Assembly: GCA_937919085.1 (NCBI GenBank)
Contig: CALFRN010000327.1
Span: 1 to 36,716, forward strand
Length of the DNA: 36,716 nt
Direction: 5' to 3'
Source of the DNA: an uncultured Reyranella sp.
GTDB taxonomy: Bacteria > Pseudomonadota > Alphaproteobacteria > Reyranellales > Reyranellaceae
The notes under the pieces were generated by a model. That model was not told the origin of the DNA and did no database searches. It saw nothing but the letters and a program-made list of their open reading frames with translations. Of this stretch, positions 15,206 through 22,992 are shown in pieces (position 1 is the stretch's first letter; every line of letters starts with the position of its first letter). Both the position numbers and the translations under genes were made by a program.

Positions 15206-16048
15206 GTGGTCTTCGTTATCGACTCTCGGTCCCTGCGTTCCGAACTGCCACCGCCCGCGGCATGGGCGCTGGCGGCCCTCCTGCATGCGCTGGTGGCCCT
15301 GGGTTTGTGGGAGGCGTGGGTGCAGCGCCCGCCGGTGCTGCCAGACGAGAACGCGATAGAAGTCTCGTTCGAGCTGCCGGAACGAGCCGAGATTGGACGT
15401 GCCGCCCCGGGGCGCGCCTCGCCAACCCAGGCGCTCCCGGTGACTCGGCCCTCGACGGCGCCGCTCGCGCGACGGGCTCCTCTGGTGCCGCGTCTGGCAC
15501 TGGACCAGCAGGTCCTGCCACTTCCAGCTCCGGCATTCCTGCCGGCGCCCTCCGAGGTCGCGGCTCTGCCGGATTCCGAGTTGGCACCGATCCCGGCACC
15601 GCCGTTGCCGTCTCTGCTGGCGTCGCCGCCACCACCGTCCGAACCGCGCCCTCGGATCGAACCTCGTTCGGCGGCGCTCGCCACCGAGCCGCCGCCCGTC
15701 GCCGAGCCCGCCGACGAGCCGCCGGAGCGTCCCGACAGTCCGGCGGAGGCCTACCTCCGCGCCCGCGTCGCCGACGGTTACCTCCGGCAGGTCTTGCGCA
15801 AGCTGGAAGGCTACAGCTACCAGGCGGCCGTCGCCGCTAATCGCGGCGTGACCGTGGTGCGCATCGTCATTGCCCGTGACGGCAAGCTGATCGAGGCAGG
15901 CATCGCGAGATCGAGTGGCGTCCCCGAGTTCGACCGCGGTGTCCTGGCGGGCGTGCGCGCCGGTTCGCCCTACACCCCTTTGCCACCCGACGTCCGGGGC
16001 GACAGTGCCACCTTCGAACTGCCGCTGGCCTCGGTTGCGGGCCGGTGA
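15206..16048 (+). CDS. TonB-family energy-transducing protein (second of tandem pair)
   Basis: A 280-residue paralogue of the preceding gene with the same plan: TM anchor (about 17-35, AWALAALLHALVALGLW), Pro-rich spacer (about 50-175) and C-terminal TonB-like domain. By hand alignment the last 95 residues of the two proteins are about 70 percent identical, with a 21-residue block around SSGVPEFDRGVLAGVRAG unchanged. The spacers and N-termini are not alignable. The GTG start lies 108 bases after the first gene and has no strong ribosome site, so the true start is less certain. The pair arose by duplication, and the two may serve different receptors or share ExbBD. Confidence 0.82.
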   Translation: MVFVIDSRSLRSELPPPAAWALAALLHALVALGLWEAWVQRPPVLPDENAIEVSFELPERAEIGRAAPGRASPTQALPVTRPSTAPLARRAPLVPRLALDQQVLPLPAPAFLPAPSEVAALPDSELAPIPAPPLPSLLASPPPPSEPRPRIEPRSAALATEPPPVAEPADEPPERPDSPAEAYLRARVADGYLRQVLRKLEGYSYQAAVAANRGVTVVRIVIARDGKLIEAGIARSSGVPEFDRGVLAGVRAGSPYTPLPPDVRGDSATFELPLASVAGR

Positions 16049-16210
16049 TCGTCACGGAAATCTTCGAGGCCGACGCTACCCTCGTTTCAGGACCGTCGTG
16101 TCGTGCGAACTTCAGCATTTCCGATACTCGCGATCCCCGCGGCACGAGCAGGGGATGCGGCGCGCAGACCATCTCCTCAAGCTGCAATCGCCGCTGGCCC
16201 GTGCCGCCGG

Positions 16211-16222
16211 AGACTGTAGTCT
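16211..16222 (+). promoter_or_regulatory. small palindrome AGACT-GT-AGTCT before the desulfhydrase gene
   Basis: A perfect five-base inverted repeat with a two-base centre, ending 33 bases before the TTG start at 16256. The central TGTAGT followed by CTGC resembles the TATAGG-CTGC elements found before other genes in this window, so it may be a -10 region overlapping an operator. Weak evidence. Confidence 0.25.
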
Positions 16223-16255
16223 GCGACAGCACAATCGGCACGAAAGGCAACATCT

Positions 16256-17368
16256 TTGCACACCTCTCCGCTGCGCCCACTCGCGGAATCGGAGTTGCGC
16301 CATGCCGACGCCGAATGGTCGCGGCATGCCCTGGAAGTGATCCAGAACGATCAACGCCGGTCGGCCGACACTCACCTGTTGCGCCTCGACCTGCCGGCGC
16401 TGGCCGGCATCGACTTTTACCTCAAGGATGAATCGACACATCCGACCGGCAGCCTCAAGCATCGTCTGGCGCGCTCGCTCTTCTTGTTCGGCATCTGCAA
16501 CGGCCGCATTCGCGGCGACACGGCCATCGTCGAGGCATCGTCCGGCTCGACGGCGATTTCGGAAGCCTACTTCGCGCGGCTGCTCGGGCTGCCGTTCCAT
16601 GCCGTCATGTCGGCGACGACGTCGACGGAGAAGATTCGGGAAATCGAGCGCCAGGCCGGCACCTGTCACCTCGTGGCTGACGGCGGGGGTATTTATGCCG
16701 CCGCCGAAGCGCTCGCGGCGGAACTGGGGGGTGTCTACCTCGATCAATTCACCTATGCCGAGCGGGCGACCGACTGGCGCGGCAACAACAACATCGCCGA
16801 AACGATCTTCGAGCAGATGAGCCGCGAGCCTCATCCCGTGCCGGCTTGGATCGCGATGAGTGCCGGCACCGGCGGCACCACGGCCACCATTGGCCGCTAC
16901 ATCCGCTACAGGCGCTTCGCCACCCGGCTGTGTGTGGCCGATCCAGAGTATTCGGCCTTCTTCCAGGCCTATGCCGACGGCAATCTCCGCGCGACCTGCG
17001 ACCGGGCCTCGCGCATCGAAGGCATCGGCCGGCCGCGTGTCGAGCCGTCGTTCGTGCCAAATGTCATCGATCGCATGATGCGCGTGCCTGACGCGGTATC
17101 TCTGGCCGCCATGCGCGTGCTCTCGCGGCGGCTCGGCCGCAAGGTCGGCGGATCGACTGGCACCAACTTTTTCGCGCTCTGCGTTCTGGCCTCGCGGATG
17201 AGGGCCGAAGGCCTGACAGGTTCGCTGGTGTCGCTGATCTGCGACGGTGGCGAGCGTTATGGCAACACCTACTACGACGACGGCTGGATTGCCGCACAGG
17301 ATTTCGATCTGGCGCCGCATGAGAGCGCCCTCGAGGCTTTCCTTACGCACGGTCAGCCACTGGGATGA
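16256..17368 (+). CDS. cds1: PLP-dependent L-cysteine desulfhydrase, Cds1-like (cysteine synthase superfamily)
   Basis: A 370-residue fold-type II PLP enzyme. The cofactor Lys68 lies in [15 protein letters not shown], the substrate loop is [13 protein letters not shown], the phosphate-binding loop is [14 protein letters not shown], and GGSTGTN plus [12 protein letters not shown] close the site. Blocks such as [32 protein letters not shown] and [15 protein letters not shown] match my memory of mycobacterial Cds1 very closely. Cds1 breaks L-cysteine to sulfide, pyruvate and ammonia. The start is a TTG with AAAGG (16243-16247) eight bases upstream; no ATG precedes the conserved region. A cysteine synthase-like activity remains possible, but the longer Cds1 architecture argues against CysK/CysM. 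Confidence 0.85.
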   Translation: MHTSPLRPLAESELRHADAEWSRHALEVIQNDQRRSADTHLLRLDLPALAGIDFYLKDESTHPTGSLKHRLARSLFLFGICNGRIRGDTAIVEASSGSTAISEAYFARLLGLPFHAVMSATTSTEKIREIERQAGTCHLVADGGGIYAAAEALAAELGGVYLDQFTYAERATDWRGNNNIAETIFEQMSREPHPVPAWIAMSAGTGGTTATIGRYIRYRRFATRLCVADPEYSAFFQAYADGNLRATCDRASRIEGIGRPRVEPSFVPNVIDRMMRVPDAVSLAAMRVLSRRLGRKVGGSTGTNFFALCVLASRMRAEGLTGSLVSLICDGGERYGNTYYDDGWIAAQDFDLAPHESALEAFLTHGQPLG

Positions 17369-17437
17369 AGGCAGTTTGTCATCGCCGACGAAGCCGCGTA
17401 TGCCGTGCCCGTTATTCGATCCGTGAATGAATCCAGT

Positions 17438-18250
17438 ATGTGTGAACTCTTCTCCCTGTCCAGCCGCCTGCCGACCCGGGCCACGTTTTCGCTCCGCCAT
17501 TTCGCTGAACATGGTGCGCCGGCCACCGGCAACGTCGATGGCTGGGGCGTAGCCTTCCACGACGGCTTCGATGCTCGCCTCTACAAGGAGCCCGAGCCGG
17601 CAGGCGACAGTCCCTGGCTCGCCTTTATCGAGACCCGCCCTCTGCCGACACGGCTTCTGATCTCGCACATCCGCCGCGCCACCCGTGGCCCCAACACTCA
17701 CGCCAACACCCAGCCGTTCGCGCACGCGCTGGGCGGGCGCATGCATCTGTTTGCACACAATGGTGGCTTCGACGCGATCGACCGGCATTTCGCTGCTTTG
17801 GCGGGGCGCTTCCATCCCGTCGGCCAGACCGATTCGGAGATGGCCTTCTGCGTGCTGCTGGAACGCATGGCGCCGTTGTGGGCTGGCGCTGCTGCTTCGC
17901 CGCTGGCCGTACCGTCGCTGGCGGCACGCCTCGCCGCCGTGGAGGCCTTCGCCGCCGACATGCGACCGCTCGGGATCGCCAACTTCCTGTACAGCGACGG
18001 CGAGTTCATATTCGGCCACGGTCACCAGCGCACCCAGGCCAATGGTATGGTTTCGTCACCTGGCTTGTGGTGCCGCCATCGCCACCGCCACCGAGCCGTC
18101 CACCACAAGCCCGGTGTCATGTTCGACCATCACGGCGAGGACCAGGAGATCACCATGCTCGCCAGCGTTCCCGTGACCGGTGGGAAATGGCGTCCGCTCG
18201 ACGAAGGTGAGATCGTGGTCGTGGCCGCGGGCGAACTCATCGCCCTGTGA
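17438..18250 (+). CDS. class II glutamine amidotransferase (YafJ/EgtC-like, COG0121)
   Basis: A 270-residue stand-alone Ntn-type amidotransferase. Translation from ATG 17438 begins Met-Cys-Glu-Leu-Phe, placing the catalytic Cys at position 2, where Met removal exposes it as the N-terminal nucleophile. This fixes the start 11 codons inside the longest frame. Other family marks are NVDGWGVAFHDG, HIRRATRGPNTHANTQPF, the oxyanion region FAHNGGF and GQTDSEMAF. Such enzymes hydrolyse gamma-glutamyl amides; EgtC does so in ergothioneine synthesis, while YafJ's substrate is poorly known. It follows the Cds1-like gene by 69 bases. A very strong hairpin begins one base after its stop. Confidence 0.87.
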   Translation: MCELFSLSSRLPTRATFSLRHFAEHGAPATGNVDGWGVAFHDGFDARLYKEPEPAGDSPWLAFIETRPLPTRLLISHIRRATRGPNTHANTQPFAHALGGRMHLFAHNGGFDAIDRHFAALAGRFHPVGQTDSEMAFCVLLERMAPLWAGAAASPLAVPSLAARLAAVEAFAADMRPLGIANFLYSDGEFIFGHGHQRTQANGMVSSPGLWCRHRHRHRAVHHKPGVMFDHHGEDQEITMLASVPVTGGKWRPLDEGEIVVVAAGELIAL

Positions 18251-18279
18251 CGCGGACGCTGTTGGTGCAGTCGTCCGCG
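18251..18279 (+). terminator. strong stem-loop directly after the amidotransferase stop
   Basis: CGCGGACG (18251-18258) pairs perfectly with CGTCCGCG (18272-18279). Inside, CTG (18259-18261) also pairs with CAG (18268-18270), leaving a single bulged T and a six-base loop, for 11 pairs in all. No U-run follows, so it may be an atypical terminator or an mRNA-stabilising 3' hairpin. Confidence 0.45.
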
Positions 18280-18544
18280 ACCGGACATGCGTTGAACGTC
18301 CTTGGTGTCCCAGGTCATCGATCGCAGGAAGCGCGTACTGGATGCCTCCGCCTGCACCAATTCGCCTGCAAGACCGGTGCCGAAACTCGGCAATACGCGA
18401 GTGCGCCCGCGGGATTTTTCTCGCGCACGTATATCCGCTGGACTGACGCTCGTCCGCATCGAACAGCGGTACAGGGCGGCGGTCGATGCTTGCCCGTTCT
18501 GCGTGCCCTGGGCCAAACTTCTTGAAACAGAAAGGTCGAACGCC

Positions 18545-19519
18545 ATGAAGTCCATCACCAGAAGAGCCGTGCTCGCGGGCGGTTCGGTTCTGCCGCTTGT
18601 CACTTCGGGTGCCGCTCGTGCCCAGGCGAAATTCCCCGACCGTCCGATCAAGCTGATCATTCCCTGGGCGGCCGGTGGGCCAGCCGATGGCGGCTTTCGC
18701 ATCCTGGCTGAGTCGGTCGCGCAGAAACTCGGCCAGCCGGTGGTGGTCGAAAACAAGGGCGGTGCCGCCGGCATGCTGGGTGCGCTGGCTCTGCAGGACG
18801 CCAAGCCCGACGGCTATACCATCTGCCAGATGCATATGGGCATGCTGCGCCAGCCGCTGCTCAATCCGCAGCTCAAGTACGATCCGATCAAGGACCTTAC
18901 ATATATCCTGCAGCTCACCGGCTTCGTCATGGGCGTTGTGGTACGCGCCGAGGCGCCGTGGAAGACGCTGCCCGAACTTCTGGACTACGCCAAGGCCAAC
19001 CCCGGCAAACTGAATTGGGGCACCCTGGGCATCGGCTCGACCCAGCATCTGGCGATGGAGCGTATCGGCATGGCCCAGGGCCTCAGCTGGACGCACGCGC
19101 CCTATCGCGGCACGTCCGACACGCTGCGCGCCCTGCTGGGTGGCGAGATCGACTTCGCCTCGGAGTCCTCGGGCTGGGCGCCGATGGTGATGGCGGGCAA
19201 GCTCCGTCTGCTCGCGGTCTTTACCGCCGAACGCGCCAAGCGCTTTCCCGATGTGCCGACCGTGCGCGAGCTCGGCCTCGAGGTCGTCGTCGACAGCCCC
19301 GGCGGCCTCGTCGGACCGCGCGGCATGGATCCCGCCGTGGTGAAGATCCTGGCCGATGCCTTCCGTGCCGCGGCGCAGGAACCGCGCCATCTGGAATTTC
19401 TCGCCAGACTCGACCAGCCGCTGATGCTGCTCGACGGTCCCGCCTATCGTGACGAAATGGCGAAGACGATGGAGCAGGAGCGCGCGCTGCTTAAGCGGCT
19501 GAAGCTGTTGCCGACATAG
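18545..19519 (+). CDS. Bug-family (tripartite tricarboxylate transporter-type) solute-binding protein
   Basis: A 324-residue periplasmic binding protein of the Bug/TctC family. The N-terminus MKSITRRAVLAGGSV carries a twin-Arg motif and a hydrophobic stretch ending in ARA-QA, so export by Tat (or Sec) is predicted. Family blocks visible are FPDRPIKLIIPWAAGGPADGG, VVVENKGGAAGMLG, KPDGYTI and PYRGTSDTLRALLGGEIDF. These receptors bind carboxylates and other small acids for TctAB transporters or for signalling. No tctA or tctB is nearby, which is common for this expanded family. The frame opens 81 codons earlier, but AAAGG (18531-18535) and the signal peptide fix the ATG at 18545. The 294 bases before it hold the hairpin at 18251 and otherwise nothing I can identify. 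Confidence 0.9.
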   Translation: MKSITRRAVLAGGSVLPLVTSGAARAQAKFPDRPIKLIIPWAAGGPADGGFRILAESVAQKLGQPVVVENKGGAAGMLGALALQDAKPDGYTICQMHMGMLRQPLLNPQLKYDPIKDLTYILQLTGFVMGVVVRAEAPWKTLPELLDYAKANPGKLNWGTLGIGSTQHLAMERIGMAQGLSWTHAPYRGTSDTLRALLGGEIDFASESSGWAPMVMAGKLRLLAVFTAERAKRFPDVPTVRELGLEVVVDSPGGLVGPRGMDPAVVKILADAFRAAAQEPRHLEFLARLDQPLMLLDGPAYRDEMAKTMEQERALLKRLKLLPT

Positions 19520-19526
19520 GGTCTAT

Positions 19527-19561
19527 CCCCCCTCTTCGCGAAAGCAGGGAAGACAGGGGGG
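19527..19561. terminator. hairpin between convergent genes, GNRA-like tip
   Basis: CCCCCC-TCTTC (19527-19537) pairs with GAAGA-CA-GGGGGG (19549-19561) with a two-base bulge, and the tip contains GC-GAAA-GC. It lies seven bases after the Bug gene stop and before the end of the convergent oxygenase gene. It lacks a T-run, so it could be a bidirectional terminator of weak type or a stabilising hairpin. Confidence 0.45.
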
Positions 19562-19607
19562 CATCGGCCTGGAGCCGGGCCCGGGCGACGCGATGGTCGT
19601 CCTGCCC

Positions 19608-20648
19608 TCAGTTCGCCTGCAGCTTCACGCCGTCGGCATTGCGCACGTGATCGTAGTTCTGGCTCTGATACCAGGTCATCCACTTGGCGTAGGTCGTCGG
19701 CTCGAACATCGGCGGATGGTCGGCGTCGGTGCAGGACGGCAGGCAGACCATTTCGTGATCGATGCTGCAGTCGAAGAAAAATGGAATGGCATAGCGGTCG
19801 CCGCCCGATCGGTTGACGACGCGATGGGGCGTGGCGCGAAAGCGTCCATTGCTCCACCGGTTCAGCATCTGGCCGCTGTTGACCAGGAAGGTGCCCTCGA
19901 CGGCCGGCGCATCGATCCAGCGGCCCGATGCCGTGCGCAGCGAAAGGCCCGGAACCTTGTTTTGCGCCAGCAGGGTCATGAAAGAGGTATCTGCGTGAGG
20001 CGCCAGGCCGTACTCGTTCGGGTCGAGATGTGGCGTGTGGGGGTAGTGCGACATGCGCAGCGTATATTGCGGCTCGCGGAAGGCGGGGCCGAAATGGTCG
20101 GCCGGCAAGTCGAGCGCCACGGCATAAACCGGCAGCAGCGCCAGCGACAGCTCCTCCATCGCGCGGCAATAATCGACGATGACCTCGCGGAAACCCGGCA
20201 GAGCGGCCGGCCACTGATTGGCGCCGCGGAACCGCTTGCCGGCAATGACATCGGGATGGTTGGCCGGCAGATCGCGCTTGACGAAAAAGGCCTCGTTCAG
20301 GTTGGGCTTGTTGCCGGTGCTGACGTCGGAATGGCGCGTGGTGGCAGCCTTCATCGCCAGATAGCCGATATTGTGCTCGTTGATCCTGAGTTTGAGCTTT
20401 TCCTCGACCGGCTGGGCATGAAAGCGCGCCACTTCCGCGAACACCCGGTCGATCCGGGCCTGCGGTATCCGGTGCCCCGCCAGAAACCAGAACCCGACGT
20501 CTTCGTAAGCGTGACGCAATTGCCGGGCACAGTTCGCAAGCGCAGCCGCATCGCCGGCCAGCACACCGGAGATGTCGATCACCGGAATCTCGTCGCTGCC
20601 GCCTGGAGCTGCAGCAAGCGGATGCGAGGCCGTCAGTACATCGCCCAC
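19608..20648 (-). CDS. 2-oxoglutarate/Fe(II)-dependent oxygenase, isopenicillin-N-synthase-like family
   Basis: A 346-residue double-stranded beta-helix oxygenase with the N-terminal DIOX_N domain (EIPVIDISG) and the C-terminal 2OG-Fe(II) domain. Iron ligands are His218 and Asp220 in APHADTSFMTLL and His275 in ATPHRVV. Arg285 in RYAIPFFF is the likely co-substrate anchor, although the usual R-x-S reads R-Y-A. The family hydroxylates or desaturates small molecules; nothing here indicates beta-lactam synthesis. The longest frame begins with TTG at 20690 without a ribosome site. GTG 20648 has a perfect AAGGAGG (20657-20663) eight bases before it, and I take it as the start. It is divergent from the aldehyde dehydrogenase gene. 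Confidence 0.88.
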   Translation of the reverse strand: MGDVLTASHPLAAAPGGSDEIPVIDISGVLAGDAAALANCARQLRHAYEDVGFWFLAGHRIPQARIDRVFAEVARFHAQPVEEKLKLRINEHNIGYLAMKAATTRHSDVSTGNKPNLNEAFFVKRDLPANHPDVIAGKRFRGANQWPAALPGFREVIVDYCRAMEELSLALLPVYAVALDLPADHFGPAFREPQYTLRMSHYPHTPHLDPNEYGLAPHADTSFMTLLAQNKVPGLSLRTASGRWIDAPAVEGTFLVNSGQMLNRWSNGRFRATPHRVVNRSGGDRYAIPFFFDCSIDHEMVCLPSCTDADHPPMFEPTTYAKWMTWYQSQNYDHVRNADGVKLQAN

Positions 20649-20656
20649 GGTCACGG

Positions 20657-20663
20657 CCTCCTT
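20657..20663 (-). promoter_or_regulatory. perfect Shine-Dalgarno (AAGGAGG) that decides the oxygenase start
   Basis: On the minus strand AAGGAGG lies eight bases before GTG 20648, and only two bases before another GTG. This spacing selects the second GTG and removes 14 residues from the longest reading frame. It is the strongest ribosome-binding site I noticed in the window. Confidence 0.65.
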
Positions 20664-20801
20664 CGGTATTCTGCGGAACTGCGTGTGCAAACGTAGGTCC
20701 GGACCGGAACCAAGGTCAAGGCAGCGTGCCGGCGCGCCGACCGTTCCTGTCGTTGCCCGGCCGGCCCGGCGCTCCTACCATCCCGCGGCAGGAGAATGCC
20801 C

Positions 20802-22244
20802 ATGTCCGCAACGCCCATCATCGCGACTGAGTTGAACCAGCTTCTGGCCCGGCAGAAGGCCGCACAATTGCGTGACGGCGCGCCTGCGGCAGCGCTGCGG
20901 GTCGACCGGCTGAACCGCTGCATCGGCCTGCTGGTCGATCACCGCACCGAGATCGAAACCGCTGTCGCGGCCGACTTCGGCGCACGCTCGCGTGAAGCCA
21001 CGGCATTCGCCGACGTAGCCGCCTCGATCGGTCCGCTGAAACATGCGCGCGACCGCGTGGGGCGCTGGATGCGGACCGAACGGCGCGCCACCAGCCCGCG
21101 CATCCTGGGCTTCATCGGCGCCCGGGCCGAGATCCGGCCCCAGCCCAAGGGCGTCGTGGGCGTGATCAGCCCGTGGAATTTCCCGGTGAATCTCGCCTTT
21201 GCACCCCTGGCCGGCGTGCTGGCCGCCGGCAACCGCGCGATGATCAAGCCGTCGGAGACAACGCCCGCCACCTCGGCACTGCTGAAGAAGATGTTCAGGG
21301 CGGCTTTCGATGAGGAGGAGATCGCTGTCGTCATCGGCGGGCCGGAAGTTGGCCAGGCCTTCGCCAGTCTCGCCTTCGACCATCTGGTCTTTACCGGGGC
21401 CACCGCGATCGGCCGCCACGTAATGCGAGCCGCCGCCGAGAATCTGGTGCCGGTCACGCTCGAACTGGGTGGCAAGAGTCCCGTCGTCATCGGCCGCTCC
21501 GCCGATCTGGCGGTCGCGGCGGCGCGGATCATGAACGGCAAGACGCTGAATGCCGGCCAGATCTGCCTGGCGCCGGACTACGTGCTGGCGCCGGCCGACC
21601 GGCTCGACGCCTTTGTGGCCGAAGCGAAGAGCGCCACCGCCCGCCTGTTCCCGACGCTGCGCGACAATCGAGACTACACCGCCATCGTGTCGGACCGTCA
21701 CTATGCCAGGCTCGCCGGCTACCTCGACGATGCCCGCGCCAAGGGAGCGGAGATTGTCGAGATCAATCCGGCCGGCGAGGATCTGCGCCAGCAGCCGCAC
21801 CGCCGCATGGCGCCGGTCCTGATCCTGAATCCGACAGACGACATGAAGGTCATGCAGGAGGAGATTTTCGGACCGCTGCTGCCGGTCCGCGCCTATCGCG
21901 AGACCGACGAGGCCATCGACTACATCAATGCCCGCGACCGGCCGCTCGGCCTCTATTATTTCGGCACAGACGCCGCCGAGCGCGACCGCGTGATCGACCG
22001 CACCACGGCGGGCGGCGTCACCGTGAACGACGTCGTGATGCACGTCGCCCAGGAGGAGCTGCCGTTTGGCGGAATCGGCCCGGCAGGCATGGGCGCCTAT
22101 CATGGCTACGACGGCTTCCGCGAATTCAGCCATCGCAAGTCGGTGTTCCACCAGATGAAGCGCGACATCGGCCCGTTGCGGATGCTGCGCCCGCCCTACG
22201 GCGCTGGCATCGCCAGGTTCCTGGCGGCACAAATCAGGCGCTAG
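20802..22244 (+). CDS. coniferyl-aldehyde-dehydrogenase-type aldehyde dehydrogenase
   Basis: A 480-residue NAD(P)-dependent aldehyde dehydrogenase with the general base Glu221 (TLELGGKSP) and nucleophile Cys255 (NAGQICLAPDY). Also visible are SPWNFPVNL, the cofactor loop FTGATAIGRH and the late EIFGPLLPV motif. The QICLAPDY variant, the early PQPKGVVGVISPWNFP and the C-terminal RPPYG segment match the CALDH branch, which oxidises hydroxycinnamyl and medium-chain aldehydes. An aromatic aldehyde substrate is plausible but unproven. GCAGGAG (20788-20794) lies seven bases before ATG 20802, so the slightly earlier ATG 20796 is unlikely to be used. Confidence 0.92.
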   Translation: MSATPIIATELNQLLARQKAAQLRDGAPAAALRVDRLNRCIGLLVDHRTEIETAVAADFGARSREATAFADVAASIGPLKHARDRVGRWMRTERRATSPRILGFIGARAEIRPQPKGVVGVISPWNFPVNLAFAPLAGVLAAGNRAMIKPSETTPATSALLKKMFRAAFDEEEIAVVIGGPEVGQAFASLAFDHLVFTGATAIGRHVMRAAAENLVPVTLELGGKSPVVIGRSADLAVAAARIMNGKTLNAGQICLAPDYVLAPADRLDAFVAEAKSATARLFPTLRDNRDYTAIVSDRHYARLAGYLDDARAKGAEIVEINPAGEDLRQQPHRRMAPVLILNPTDDMKVMQEEIFGPLLPVRAYRETDEAIDYINARDRPLGLYYFGTDAAERDRVIDRTTAGGVTVNDVVMHVAQEELPFGGIGPAGMGAYHGYDGFREFSHRKSVFHQMKRDIGPLRMLRPPYGAGIARFLAAQIRR

Positions 22245-22372
22245 CGGGAGCGGTCGCGAACCATTGATTCCGGCATGCGGCCAGGCGGGCGACTGCCGTG
22301 ATCTCGCCTGCGCCGCCGTGGCGGTAGTGATAGCCTCAGGCGACGACGGATGACCGACTGAGGAGGCCAATC

Positions 22373-22795
22373 ATGACCGCACCGACCCACAACGCGCCCG
22401 AGTTCAAACACCCGGACGACATGGACTGGGAGATGGGCCGATTCCGCAATGTCACCAAGTTCCTGTTCCATCCGACGCCCGAGCGCCCGACCGTGCCCAA
22501 CGCCGGCTTCCTGCGCTACGAGCCCGGCGCCGGGTTCCCGTTGCACAAGCACGACTTCGCCCAGATCTGGTACGTCATTGAGGGTGAGTTCCGTATGGGT
22601 GAAAAGACCTATGGCCCCGGCACGCTGGTCTATATGGAAGATCCGCATGTCGAGTACGAGATGCGTACCGAGACCGGCGGCACCGTTCTGTTCGTGCAGT
22701 ATCCTGGCCCCAGCACCGGTGCACGGCCGGTCTACGAGGGGCGAATGAACCTCAAGGTTGCCCCGGCGCCGGATCGGCTTGATCTGGAGCACTGA
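22373..22795 (+). CDS. small cupin-domain protein
   Basis: A 140-residue single cupin. Motif 1 is PGAGFPLHKHDFAQIWYVIEGE, with His58 and His60 as probable metal ligands and Gln64 in the usual third-ligand region. Motif 2 is PGTLVYMEDPHVEY, with His92. Proteins of this type are often isomerases, dioxygenases or sensors for small acids; the substrate is unknown. AGGAGG (22361-22366) is well placed before the ATG. It follows the aldehyde dehydrogenase gene by 128 bases in the same direction, and could share its pathway. The 197 bases after it, before the convergent kinase gene, contain no recognisable element. Confidence 0.82.
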   Translation: MTAPTHNAPEFKHPDDMDWEMGRFRNVTKFLFHPTPERPTVPNAGFLRYEPGAGFPLHKHDFAQIWYVIEGEFRMGEKTYGPGTLVYMEDPHVEYEMRTETGGTVLFVQYPGPSTGARPVYEGRMNLKVAPAPDRLDLEH

Positions 22796-22992
22796 GCGCA
22801 TGGTCATCGCAATGAACCGCAGGATCGAATCTCGGCACGCCGACTGCGCCTTTGGCACCGGGATCTGGACACTGATTGAGGCGGCATCATCCTGATTTGG
22901 CGCGGCACCAACCATGCGATGTCCCTGATAGGCAAACTTCGCACTGCACATTTCCGTCGCTCGGCACCGGGTGTTGGCGTCGGCACGACTGG

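Noticed and set aside
16112-18025. A 637-codon open frame on the minus strand
   Set aside because: It lies opposite the Cds1-like and amidotransferase genes, which have full catalytic motifs. Long antisense frames are expected in GC-rich DNA, and its translation shows no family pattern.
18251-18544. A small gene or transposase remnant in the 294 bases before the Bug-type gene
   Set aside because: Frames here are short, lack ribosome sites and show no recognisable family; only the hairpin at its start is supportable.
19608-22795. Beta-lactam or other natural-product cluster, suggested by the isopenicillin-N-synthase-like oxygenase
   Set aside because: No peptide synthetase, ligase or other biosynthetic genes nearby; the name reflects only the shared oxygenase fold.
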